From Flammeovirga aprica JL-4 (GTDB lineage: Bacteria > Bacteroidota > Bacteroidia > Cytophagales > Flammeovirgaceae): a DNA stretch of 64,000 nt. Made by a program: the position numbers and the translations under genes. Below are positions 9,557-17,865 of the stretch, piece by piece; positions within the stretch are counted from its first letter, which is position 1, and every line of letters starts with the position of its first letter. A model generated the notes under the pieces. That model did not search any database. It saw nothing but the letters and a program-made list of their open reading frames with translations, and was not told where the DNA came from. The stretch is taken from NCBI RefSeq assembly GCF_012844305.1, contig NZ_JABANE010000026.1, positions 28,981 to 92,980 on the forward strand. The letters are read 5' to 3'.

Positions 9557-11620
9557 TTATAATTTAAAACCTATTACTAAAATATCGTCTGTTTGCGATT
9601 CATTCTGCTGTTTCCTCCACGTTTCAAAACGATGTAATAGGATTTTCTCCTGTTCTTTAGCTGGAAGATGATGAATTTCATCGATCAATTCTCTAAATCT
9701 TTTCACTAAAAACTTCTTGTTATTTGGCCCACCAAGCTGATCTTGATAACCGTCAGAATAAAGGTAAATAAGTGTTTCCTTCTTGCTAAAATCAAGTTCA
9801 TGATTTTGAAAAGCGGAACTATTCAAATCCATACCTCCAATACTTCTTCGATCACCTTTCATAACAAATTGCTTACCATCTTGATAGTATAACCAAGAAT
9901 TTTTGGCACTACTCACTATTACTTTTTTCTGAGTATAATTGATCAAAGCAATAGAAATGTCCATACCATCCTGAACACCAAAGCTTTCATGTTGCTTCAG
10001 TGTCATTTGTAATTGCAGGTGTAAGTTTTCAAGGATATCCTTAGGTGAAATAATACGTTTGACTTTAATAATTTCATTTAGCAATCCTGTACCAATTAAT
10101 GACATAAAGGCTCCCGGAACACCATGTCCTGTACAATCACTACAAGCAATAATTGCCATTTCATCTTCCACGCCTTCGAGTATTCCTGAAGAATAATAAA
10201 AATCACCTGACACAAGATCCCTTGGCTTGTAGAAAAGCATTAATTCTTGACATAACTTTTCTATATTTGAACGGATAGGTAGTGAAGCATTTTGAATTCT
10301 TGTTGCATAATTCACACCGGCTGAAATTCTTCTATTTTTAGAGTCAATCAGTTCCACGTATTCTTGAAGGTGATCTCTCTGTGCTGCAATTTCCTCCGCT
10401 TGAATTTCAATTTTAAAGTTTTTGTCAGAAATTTTCTGATACGCAACTTTAAGATCTCTATAGAATCTATACAAAAAGTAAATAAAAATACCACTCACTA
10501 TGAAGATAAATACAAGAACATAAATGAATTTTTCCTGATCATTCATTACTCTCTCATTGTATTCCTTTTCAAGCTTAAGTGAATAGATCTCAGAAATATG
10601 TTTTTCAGATTCATAAGAAGATTTGATCTTCTCTACCCTCGTTTCTATTTCAATATTATCAATTTTTGCTTTTATCTCATTATACTCCGTTACGTAATTG
10701 TAAGCCGCTTTCCAATTGTGATCTTCTTTTTCAATCTTTGCCAGTAATTCACAGACATCTTTGATAAAGAACATTGCCTCTAATGAATTTGCCAAATGAT
10801 AAACTTCTAATGCTTGCTCTCTTGCTTTTTTTAAGTTAGAAGATTTAAAATAATATACAGCAGACATCAACTTGTATTCACATAATGCATACTGATCATC
10901 AAAATTTTCAAAGTGACGGATGGATTCATTGATATAAGAAGTAGCCTCTGCCATTTCTCCAAGATTGGAATAAATCTGCGCTTTTATTGCCAAAACATAA
11001 GCTTCCTCTTCTTCGAAATTATATTTGATGGCATTGACATAAGCTTCATCTTCATATTTGAGTCCTAACTTATTATGTCCCCACTTCATATACACTTCAC
11101 CTATGTTGAGCAACATATTGACCTCATGTCTCCTCTGTTCCAAAGTGATTTCATCTGCTTCATACATTCCATTACGAATAGATTCAAGCCCTTTCAAGTA
11201 ATATTTCAAAGCTTTTTTATAATCTTTTTTTCTGAAATAGAATACTCCAATATTATTACAGATCGTGGAAACATCCGGCCAGTCTTTAATCTCCTCCGAG
11301 AGATGAAGCGCCTTCATGGTATTTTCAAAACCTTTTGTGATTTCTCCTTTTTTTATCAAATAACTTCCACTTATCTGATAAGCAAAGCTTTCCGCTTCTT
11401 TATCCCCTATTTCTAAAGCTATTTTCTTCAACTTATCAGTATAAAATAGTGTAGAGTCAGAAAGAGTGTGCAGGTGTGTAAAAGATGAATTTTTCAGTTG
11501 GGCAATATCGTCCTTAGGAGTATTCTTTGCAGAAGTATACTCTATAATACATAATAATAGTATTACAAGAAGGGTAAGTTTAGAACCAAACTTTTTTGTA
11601 TTAACGGTATTGATCAGCAA
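9557..11620 (-). CDS. TPR-containing membrane SpoIIE/RsbU-type serine phosphatase
   Basis: 687 residues. An N-terminal signal/anchor (LTLLVILLLCIIEY) is followed by TPR repeats (about 60-330). A membrane helix near 360 (FIYVLVFIFIVSGIFIYFLY) and a coiled coil (380-420) follow. The C-terminal PP2C-like SpoIIE domain (450-687) has the metal-binding motifs SGDFYY, CSDCTGHGVPGAFMS and LYSDGYQDQ intact. Such enzymes dephosphorylate anti-sigma-factor antagonists or other phosphoserine targets; no partner-switch gene is nearby. The architecture mirrors the next gene, the TPR hybrid kinase, and both may sense the same envelope signal. Confidence 0.9.
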   Translation of the reverse strand: MLINTVNTKKFGSKLTLLVILLLCIIEYTSAKNTPKDDIAQLKNSSFTHLHTLSDSTLFYTDKLKKIALEIGDKEAESFAYQISGSYLIKKGEITKGFENTMKALHLSEEIKDWPDVSTICNNIGVFYFRKKDYKKALKYYLKGLESIRNGMYEADEITLEQRRHEVNMLLNIGEVYMKWGHNKLGLKYEDEAYVNAIKYNFEEEEAYVLAIKAQIYSNLGEMAEATSYINESIRHFENFDDQYALCEYKLMSAVYYFKSSNLKKAREQALEVYHLANSLEAMFFIKDVCELLAKIEKEDHNWKAAYNYVTEYNEIKAKIDNIEIETRVEKIKSSYESEKHISEIYSLKLEKEYNERVMNDQEKFIYVLVFIFIVSGIFIYFLYRFYRDLKVAYQKISDKNFKIEIQAEEIAAQRDHLQEYVELIDSKNRRISAGVNYATRIQNASLPIRSNIEKLCQELMLFYKPRDLVSGDFYYSSGILEGVEDEMAIIACSDCTGHGVPGAFMSLIGTGLLNEIIKVKRIISPKDILENLHLQLQMTLKQHESFGVQDGMDISIALINYTQKKVIVSSAKNSWLYYQDGKQFVMKGDRRSIGGMDLNSSAFQNHELDFSKKETLIYLYSDGYQDQLGGPNNKKFLVKRFRELIDEIHHLPAKEQEKILLHRFETWRKQQNESQTDDILVIGFKL

Positions 11621-11893
11621 GCGATTTGTGTGTAAAAAAAGAGCCTTATTCCTTAAAATTATAAAAAAACTTAGCTAAATACAAGTTTTTTAATGAGGTC
11701 TCCCCTCTAAAAAAAATGATTTTAGTTTTAAAATTTAATGTACAATGTTATGTGTTTGTATTATTCAATGAAAAACAAATCTTTTATGGATTAAAAAGCT
11801 CCTAAAAAAGTAGATTTGGCTAAAAACTCAAGAGTAAGAAATATAGAAAAAAGATGGTTCAAAACACAGGTCCAATCATGGTTATGTTAATGC

Positions 11894-12661
11894 TTATAAC
11901 ACTCTGAAATTATAATTAATTATCTGAGTTTTTCGGTCCGCCTTTTGGATTATTTTCTTAAAAGTTGAAGGGGTTTTACCGACAAAAAATTTAAACTCTT
12001 TGATGAAATGAGCTTGATCAAAATAGCCAGAGTCTAGCCCTACTTCAGTAAGGTCATCATTTTCATCAATCACACTACATAGAGATTTCCGAAACTTAAT
12101 TAAGCGTTCTAGTTTTTTGGGAGAAATTCCAATGGCTTTTGAAAAGAGACGATTAAGAGAAGTGTAATTGGTATTATGTTTTTGACAAAAATGTTCTATT
12201 AAAATTGAATTGTCTCCTTTTCTATAATTCCAGTAAAATTCTTTCAATAGTTCTTGGTGCATTTTTTCCCTATATAAATTGGAAAGTAAACTTTCGAGAT
12301 CTACTATAAAATTTCTTTCTGAAATTGTATCTATAACAATTGATACTATTGAGTTAATCACCTTCTTTACGTCAATAGTAAAGAAGGATTGAATGGCATA
12401 AGGGTAAAACCTCACTCCAATTAATTTTGTCCCTTTGGGATAGGAATAGGCAGACGGTTGTAAACTCAAACCTTCCAAATAAGGAGATTGTATTTCAATT
12501 TGATTTCTAAGAATGTGTGATCCATCAATTGGAATAATAAGGTTGAAATATTGACTTGGCGGATTGTAGATTTCTATATCTTCCTCATTATTCTCCAAAA
12601 CCCAGATTCGTTCTATCAAATCTGGGTATTTGGAAGATTTATATGATTCTATTTTTATCAA
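11894..12661 (-). CDS. AraC-family transcriptional regulator
   Basis: 255 residues. The N-terminal half resembles the DUF6597 sensor domain found in many Bacteroidota AraC proteins (YPDLIERIWVLENN). The C-terminal half is an AraC helix-turn-helix pair, with the second helix marked by GYFDQAHFIKEFKFFVGKTP. The gene is 4 bases downstream of a VOC-family gene, so the two form an operon. Autoregulation or control of the VOC gene is plausible but inferred. No ligand can be named. Confidence 0.85.
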   Translation of the reverse strand: MIKIESYKSSKYPDLIERIWVLENNEEDIEIYNPPSQYFNLIIPIDGSHILRNQIEIQSPYLEGLSLQPSAYSYPKGTKLIGVRFYPYAIQSFFTIDVKKVINSIVSIVIDTISERNFIVDLESLLSNLYREKMHQELLKEFYWNYRKGDNSILIEHFCQKHNTNYTSLNRLFSKAIGISPKKLERLIKFRKSLCSVIDENDDLTEVGLDSGYFDQAHFIKEFKFFVGKTPSTFKKIIQKADRKTQIINYNFRVL

Positions 12662-12665
12662 AAAT

Positions 12666-13055
12666 CTATGCTGCTACTAATTCCAATTTATTTCCATCAG
12701 GATCTAAAATAACACTTTCATAATAACCATCCCCTGTAATTCTGGGCTCTCCAAAAATTTCATAGCCCTTTTTTCTAAACTTCTCTGTCATTTCATCTAC
12801 TTTCATTCGACTCCCAACAGAAAATGCTAAATGTGTAATACCCACTCTGTCTTCACTCCCAAGATGCTCTTTTAAACGATCATGATGCATAATTTCTAAA
12901 CGAGTATTTTCTCCTTCCATAGAAAGGAAATAGGAAGAAAACCCTTTTTTAGGATTGATGTATTTCTCATTTGATGTCATGCTAAAGTAATGCATATAAA
13001 ATGCTCTAAGGCGTTCTAAGTCTTTAGTCCAAATGGCAATATGTTCTATTTTCAT
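12666..13055 (-). CDS. VOC-family (glyoxalase-like) protein
   Basis: 129 residues, a single-chain double beta-alpha-beta-beta-beta fold. It starts KIEHIAIWTKDLERLRAFY, with the metal-ligand His in the first strand. It ends with YESVILDPDGNKLELV, where the Glu of ELV is the usual second-half metal ligand. The family includes glyoxalase I, fosfomycin-type resistance proteins and dioxygenases. Sequence alone does not choose between them. First gene of a two-gene unit with the AraC regulator. Confidence 0.85.
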   Translation of the reverse strand: MKIEHIAIWTKDLERLRAFYMHYFSMTSNEKYINPKKGFSSYFLSMEGENTRLEIMHHDRLKEHLGSEDRVGITHLAFSVGSRMKVDEMTEKFRKKGYEIFGEPRITGDGYYESVILDPDGNKLELVAA

Positions 13056-13078
13056 CTTACTTTATGTTTAGTATGATG

Positions 13079-13086
13079 CAAATATA
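13079..13086 (-). promoter_or_regulatory. -7 promoter element for the VOC-AraC operon
   Basis: Read on the minus strand this is TATATTTG, an exact match to TAnnTTTG. It lies 23 bases upstream of the VOC start codon. No clear -33 TTTG is seen. Confidence 0.55.
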
Positions 13087-13150
13087 GAAAGTGAAGAATA
13101 CAGGAAATTGTATATTTTAAACAACGAAATAAAAGTTACAAAAACAGGCA

Positions 13151-13169
13151 CCATGACTGAAGGTCATGG
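13151..13169 (-). terminator. Possible terminator downstream of the glutathione synthase gene
   Basis: CCATGAC/GTCATGG stem of 7 bp with a 5-base loop, followed on the minus strand by gtgcctgtttttg. It lies 130 bases past the gshAB stop. A second, bulged hairpin (13243-13267) sits closer to the stop but lacks a T run. Confidence 0.4.
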
Positions 13170-13298
13170 GCTTTTGGGAAGCTATCCCTCTTTTCAACTG
13201 TAATTCATAATCAAAAGTTAATAAATGAGATATCTTCCCATAAGACCATAATTTCAATTATGGGTCTACGAAACATCTGCTTTCATTCGCCCTAGTAC

Positions 13299-15587
13299 TT
13301 AATACCCCAAAGCATCCAAAACTTTAGCATTCAATCGTCTATTCTCTCCTTTATAAGGATAACAATGAATATGAATCGCCGGATTAAAGTTCATTTCTAT
13401 AATAGCATAATTATCATCCGTAGCTTCTTCATTGATATCATCAATCATCATATCCAAACCCGTGATTTTGACATCCAATGCTTTTGCCGCTTCTACCGCA
13501 ATCTTCTTATAAGAGTCAGGAATATCATCTGTATAATCAATACTGTCTCCTCCTGTAGAAATATTTGAATTCTCTCTTAAGTAAATGATTTGATCTTTTA
13601 ATGGCACAAAATCAAAATCGTAACCTTGTGTCTTTAAAAACATCTCTTCTGCTTCACCAAGAGCAATTTTCTCTAAAGGCGTTTTATAACCTTTTCCCCT
13701 TAAAGGATCTTTGTTTTTCTCAATCACTAATTCTCTTACAGTAGATTTACCATCACCTTTCACATTAGCAGGTACTCGATGTAGAATACCTACCACTTCA
13801 TCATTTATAATAAAGATTCGATATTCTTTTCCAGTCACAAACTCTTCAATCAAAATAGAATTCTCATGTTCAAAAGCGATTTCAATTGCTCTATCAAAAA
13901 GGGCTTTATCTTGATTTTCTTTTAAAATACTAATTCCTAACCCGAAATTGGTTGATTTTGGTTTGATCACAATTGACTGTCCTTCATAAAAAACAAAGTC
14001 ACTTTTCGCTTTTTCTACAGAAGTGTATTGCTCTCCTTTTGGTGTTCTAATGCCAACATTTTCAATTACCTTTTTGGTCATGACTTTGTTTTCCATCATC
14101 AAAACACTCACATAATTGTCCAATGAAGTTCGAGTGGCTTGCATTACATACTCTTCTTTACCCAATCGATCCAATTTGATAAAGTTTTCTGTACGATCCA
14201 TGATTTCAAAATTCACTCCTCTTAAGATCGACTCTCTTAATACCAATTGAGTGGACAATTCCATATCTTCTAAACCATGGAATTTGAATTGAACGCCTTC
14301 AGAAGCCTCTTTATACTCAATCGCTTTTTCCAAATGCCACTGAATATACTCCTTCCCTTGGATCTCTTTTAAAGTCTGACAAGAAGGACGTACTTTTCTA
14401 TCTTCAGAAAGCATCATTAATTTTCTGAAAGTAGAAGCGTAATCTTTTGGAGCAAAAGCGACAAACATATCCAAAATCTCAGCTGTAAGGCTTTGAATGG
14501 CATCATTTAATTTCACTTTATGATCCTCTACAACAATTTGAGCATCCTCTGACAGACCTTCACTCGCTACGATTTCTTGGTTCATGGTAGCCTGAACTTG
14601 TTCCTCTTTTGTGATTTCCTTTCCCTCTTTATACAAACAGAAAAGCAAGAAAAGATGAATGATCTTCGCTGTATCTTCACTAATTCCAATTTTCTCATGA
14701 GGGTCTAGGTCCAACAATCGCACCTCTACATATTTCAGCTTTCCATTGACTTCTTTCAAACGAATGGGTGTGTAGTTTTCCTTATAACTATTCAATACTC
14801 CTTCCTCAATGGCTACATTAATACTGTTTTTATAATTCTTCATCGAACTATAATCCAACACCAAATCATCAATGTTCTTATAGCCACAAACTGTAGAACG
14901 CATTGAAATAGCATGATCAAAATGATGACTGTCTTTGGTTGCTTTTGGCAATTGATCAATACAACATTTCAAATAAGTATTATGCAAAGCGGGACTATTT
15001 CCTAATAAAGCAATCAAATACCATCTGTAACGAAGGAAGTTTCTAGTGATTTTCAGATATAATTCCTCTCTAAATTCCTCATAAGTCACATCTCCTTCAT
15101 ATTGCTGATATAAAAACTGAATGTTCTTATCTTCTAAAGAAAAGTTGTAATGAATACCTGAAAGCAACTGTTTCTTCTTACCGTATTTGGTCGCTAAGTG
15201 ATTTCTATATTCCTCATTTTCTTTCCCTGCCTCACCAAAATCAGCAATTTTAATTTCATCTTCATTCTCTGGTAATTCTGGAGGCGTACTTTGAGGCCAT
15301 AATAATTCATCCCCTAAATTTTCAGTCACTACATCATGTATGGTTTCCAAAAACCCAAGAGCTTCTTTTATACTTGGTAAAGGAGGCGTAATCATTTCCA
15401 CCTGACTTTCTGAAAAATCAGTAGTGATATAAGGATGTGTTAATTTATTTCCAAAAACAGCAGGATGAGACGTAGTAGCCATTTTGCCGTCTTTTGTGAT
15501 TCTAACGTTTTCTTTTTCTAAACCAAAGTTACCTTCAAAGATGCGTTCAGTTCTATTATCTTTTAATATGTTTTGTATCGTGTGCAT
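13299..15587 (-). CDS. gshAB: Bifunctional glutamate-cysteine ligase/glutathione synthetase
   Basis: 762 residues, the normal length for GshF/GshAB fusions. The N-terminal two-thirds is a glutamate-cysteine ligase (FGLEKENVRIT start, substrate-binding segment TDFSESQVEMITPP). The C-terminal part is an ATP-grasp domain (VIKPKSTNFGLGISIL; later IIEMNFNPAIHIH) acting as glutathione synthetase. The protein makes glutathione from Glu, Cys and Gly with two ATP in the cytoplasm. The start is 7 bases past the MATE gene stop, so the two are cotranscribed. Confidence 0.93.
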   Translation of the reverse strand: MHTIQNILKDNRTERIFEGNFGLEKENVRITKDGKMATTSHPAVFGNKLTHPYITTDFSESQVEMITPPLPSIKEALGFLETIHDVVTENLGDELLWPQSTPPELPENEDEIKIADFGEAGKENEEYRNHLATKYGKKKQLLSGIHYNFSLEDKNIQFLYQQYEGDVTYEEFREELYLKITRNFLRYRWYLIALLGNSPALHNTYLKCCIDQLPKATKDSHHFDHAISMRSTVCGYKNIDDLVLDYSSMKNYKNSINVAIEEGVLNSYKENYTPIRLKEVNGKLKYVEVRLLDLDPHEKIGISEDTAKIIHLFLLFCLYKEGKEITKEEQVQATMNQEIVASEGLSEDAQIVVEDHKVKLNDAIQSLTAEILDMFVAFAPKDYASTFRKLMMLSEDRKVRPSCQTLKEIQGKEYIQWHLEKAIEYKEASEGVQFKFHGLEDMELSTQLVLRESILRGVNFEIMDRTENFIKLDRLGKEEYVMQATRTSLDNYVSVLMMENKVMTKKVIENVGIRTPKGEQYTSVEKAKSDFVFYEGQSIVIKPKSTNFGLGISILKENQDKALFDRAIEIAFEHENSILIEEFVTGKEYRIFIINDEVVGILHRVPANVKGDGKSTVRELVIEKNKDPLRGKGYKTPLEKIALGEAEEMFLKTQGYDFDFVPLKDQIIYLRENSNISTGGDSIDYTDDIPDSYKKIAVEAAKALDVKITGLDMMIDDINEEATDDNYAIIEMNFNPAIHIHCYPYKGENRRLNAKVLDALGY

Positions 15588-15594
15588 AATTTTT

Positions 15595-16923
15595 TTAGTA
15601 AGTCGTTGAAAGGGTCATTTTTTTCTGAATGGAATAATACGCAACACTAAGGCTAATGGCTCTTAGAAGTGTACTGATGGCAATGGACATCCAAACACCA
15701 TTAATTCCAAACAGCTGTTCTTGTGATAAATAAAGTGCCATTGGAACTCTGATCACCGTCATAGTGATATTAATAGAAGCTGGAATTTTCGTTTTCCCCA
15801 ATCCATTAATGATTCCTGAAGTCACCATTTCTACCGTCATAAATACTTGAGATAAGCCTATAATTCTTAAATAACTTGCTCCAATTGCAACTGTTGTATC
15901 TTCAGTCACAAACCAGCGGACAAAGAATTCTGGAAAGCAATAGAAAAGTGTTCCCATTAATAAGCCCAATACTACAGCAATTTTGATCGCTGTCTGATAG
16001 CCTTCATGGACTCTATCATACGCTTTGGCTCCATAATTCTGTCCTGTAAATGAAAGCATTGCTCCCATCAAACCTCCAGTAATCATAAATGTCATGGACT
16101 CAATCTGTAAGCCGATTTTCTGTGCTGCAATGGCATCACTCCCCCATTGGGCTACGATTCTTGCCATGATAATTCCAATCAATGTAAAGACAATTCTTTG
16201 GATGGAAGTGGGGACTCCCAAACGTACCGTATTCGAGATTTCATCAAATGTCAATTCAAACCGCTCTTTTCCGAAGAAGTTTGTAAATGATCTTCTATAG
16301 AAAATAAGGAAAGAAATAAACTGAGAAATCACAGTAGCGATTCCGGCACCTATCACTCCAAAATCAAGTAAGAAAATGAAGATCGGGTCCAATATGATAT
16401 TAATGACAACCCCAATCATGGTAATCTTCATGGGTGCTTTACTATCTCCTCTACTGTTACTGATTGAGGTAAATAGAAAGACTGCTTGTGAGAAGAAAAG
16501 GCCTAAACCTGCTACTTTTAAATAGGATACTGAAAGTTCTTCAACTGTATTATTATTTAAATTAAAGAAACCTATTAGATACTCTGGTATGGTCTGGATC
16601 AGGACAAGCATCAAAGTCACCACTGCACCTAACCCTATCAATGATTCCCTACTAATTTTTTCAGCTCTTCCATAGTTCTTGGCACCAATCTGCTGTGAAA
16701 CAGAAATACCTGTTCCGAGTATAAAAACGGACGCAATGGCCCAACATAGTTGTAGGAAAAAGGCAGATGTTCCTACTGCCGCTACCGAATCACTACCCAA
16801 TTTCCCGACCCATATCATGTCTGTAAAATTATAGGCAAACTGTAAAAATGAGGACGTAATAATCGGCAACGATAGGGTAATAATATTTTGAAATACATTA
16901 CCCTTCGTTAAATCTTTTTTCAT
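15595..16923 (-). CDS. MATE-family efflux transporter
   Basis: 442 residues with about 12 hydrophobic helices in two related halves, as in MatE proteins. The N-terminus (GNVFQNIITLSLPIITSSFL) and the segment GTGISVSQQIGAKNYGRAEKISRE are typical of the family, as is FTGQNYGAKAYDRV in the second half. It would exchange Na+ or H+ for cationic compounds at the inner membrane. It precedes gshAB by 7 bases, suggesting a shared detoxification or redox role, though that link is inference. Confidence 0.92.
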   Translation of the reverse strand: MKKDLTKGNVFQNIITLSLPIITSSFLQFAYNFTDMIWVGKLGSDSVAAVGTSAFFLQLCWAIASVFILGTGISVSQQIGAKNYGRAEKISRESLIGLGAVVTLMLVLIQTIPEYLIGFFNLNNNTVEELSVSYLKVAGLGLFFSQAVFLFTSISNSRGDSKAPMKITMIGVVINIILDPIFIFLLDFGVIGAGIATVISQFISFLIFYRRSFTNFFGKERFELTFDEISNTVRLGVPTSIQRIVFTLIGIIMARIVAQWGSDAIAAQKIGLQIESMTFMITGGLMGAMLSFTGQNYGAKAYDRVHEGYQTAIKIAVVLGLLMGTLFYCFPEFFVRWFVTEDTTVAIGASYLRIIGLSQVFMTVEMVTSGIINGLGKTKIPASINITMTVIRVPMALYLSQEQLFGINGVWMSIAISTLLRAISLSVAYYSIQKKMTLSTTY

Positions 16924-17292
16924 TAAACTTTTGATATGAAATCATTCAATCCAATGGCTGTTATAGTACAATAAATTTAAAATAAGTAGTTGCACATTTA
17001 AAATGGGGAGAAGTTGGATTATTATTTTTTAGTCTAATCAAGGCAGAATAGAAGAGCATAGCCAAAGTTACGTGATGATATTCTAACGAAGAATAGGCTA
17101 AAAAAGAAAATCCAAAACTTCCGGTTTTAATTGTACAACTGCTTAATCATGTACAAGATTACGCTTTTATCAATTTAATGAGATAAAAGGCTACAACCAT
17201 ACTTATATAATAGATGTATTGAATTTTGAATACTAAAAACAAGATATATACAATGTTAATTGCATTTATTTTTAGTCTATAATGGAAATAGT
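16924..17292. other. Intergenic region upstream of the MATE-gshAB operon
   Basis: About 370 AT-rich bases. It should contain the MATE promoter, but no clean TAnnTTTG motif is evident on the minus strand. I see no RNA gene, repeat or short gene that I can support. Confidence 0.3.
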
Positions 17293-17706
17293 TTAAAGCA
17301 GTAGTCTACAAAGCCATATGATATAATGGCTGAATCTTTTGGATAAAAATGCTACTCTATAGTCTTTTACTTTCTTCTCATCCTTCTTTTCTTTTTGAAG
17401 CTTCTTTTGAGAAGCGATAACGGTAGTCGTATCATTATCGAATGCACTCAGAAATAAAGGACTAAATGGTGAGTGAATTGAGATCACGGTGTTCGCCAAA
17501 GGCTGACGGTCTTCTGGTAAGCAACATTGTGTTTGATTGCCTTGTGTTGAGATCTTTCTGATCTCTTTAATGATCTCAATCTTTGGAGTATTCTCTTTTA
17601 TATTACAACACTTTTCCTTCTCCTTTTCGCTCATCAGCAAAAAGGTGATCATGCATGTGATAAATGCAATCGAAGTATTAGCGATATATAAAAATTTCTT
17701 ACTCAT
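17293..17706 (-). CDS. Small membrane-anchored protein of unknown function
   Basis: Not recognised. From the ATG at 17706 it has 137 residues; an upstream in-frame ATG at 17760 would add 18. I prefer the shorter form because it starts MSKKFLYIANTSIAFITC, a plausible N-terminal membrane segment. Two vicinal Cys pairs follow (KCCNIK and TQCCLP), then a Lys-rich stretch and a hydrophobic C-terminus (YIIWLCRLLL). The paired cysteines suggest metal or thiol chemistry, but this is speculation. It could also be a spurious reading frame. Confidence 0.45.
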   Translation of the reverse strand: MSKKFLYIANTSIAFITCMITFLLMSEKEKEKCCNIKENTPKIEIIKEIRKISTQGNQTQCCLPEDRQPLANTVISIHSPFSPLFLSAFDNDTTTVIASQKKLQKEKKDEKKVKDYRVAFLSKRFSHYIIWLCRLLL

Positions 17707-17839
17707 CATTGAATAGGACGTAATATATGAAAAATGGTTCATATATAAATCGAAATTCAATTTTATTAACCATTGGGTAATTGATTAATTATTGGGTTGA
17801 GTGCATAGGTTGAAATCAATCATTACACATACAGCATTT

Positions 17840-17865
17840 GGGCAGACACATAGGTCTGCCCCTAC
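17840..17865. repeat. Solo 26-bp terminus of the GTAGGGGCAGAC repeat, containing the sbcC stop codon
   Basis: Reads gggcagacacataggtctgc and ends ccctac, the same 26-base right terminus as the large elements at 42753 and 54329. It is itself a hairpin (GGGCAGAC/GTCTGCCC). The TAG stop of sbcC lies within it (17864-17862). No matching left end is seen nearby. Confidence 0.75.
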
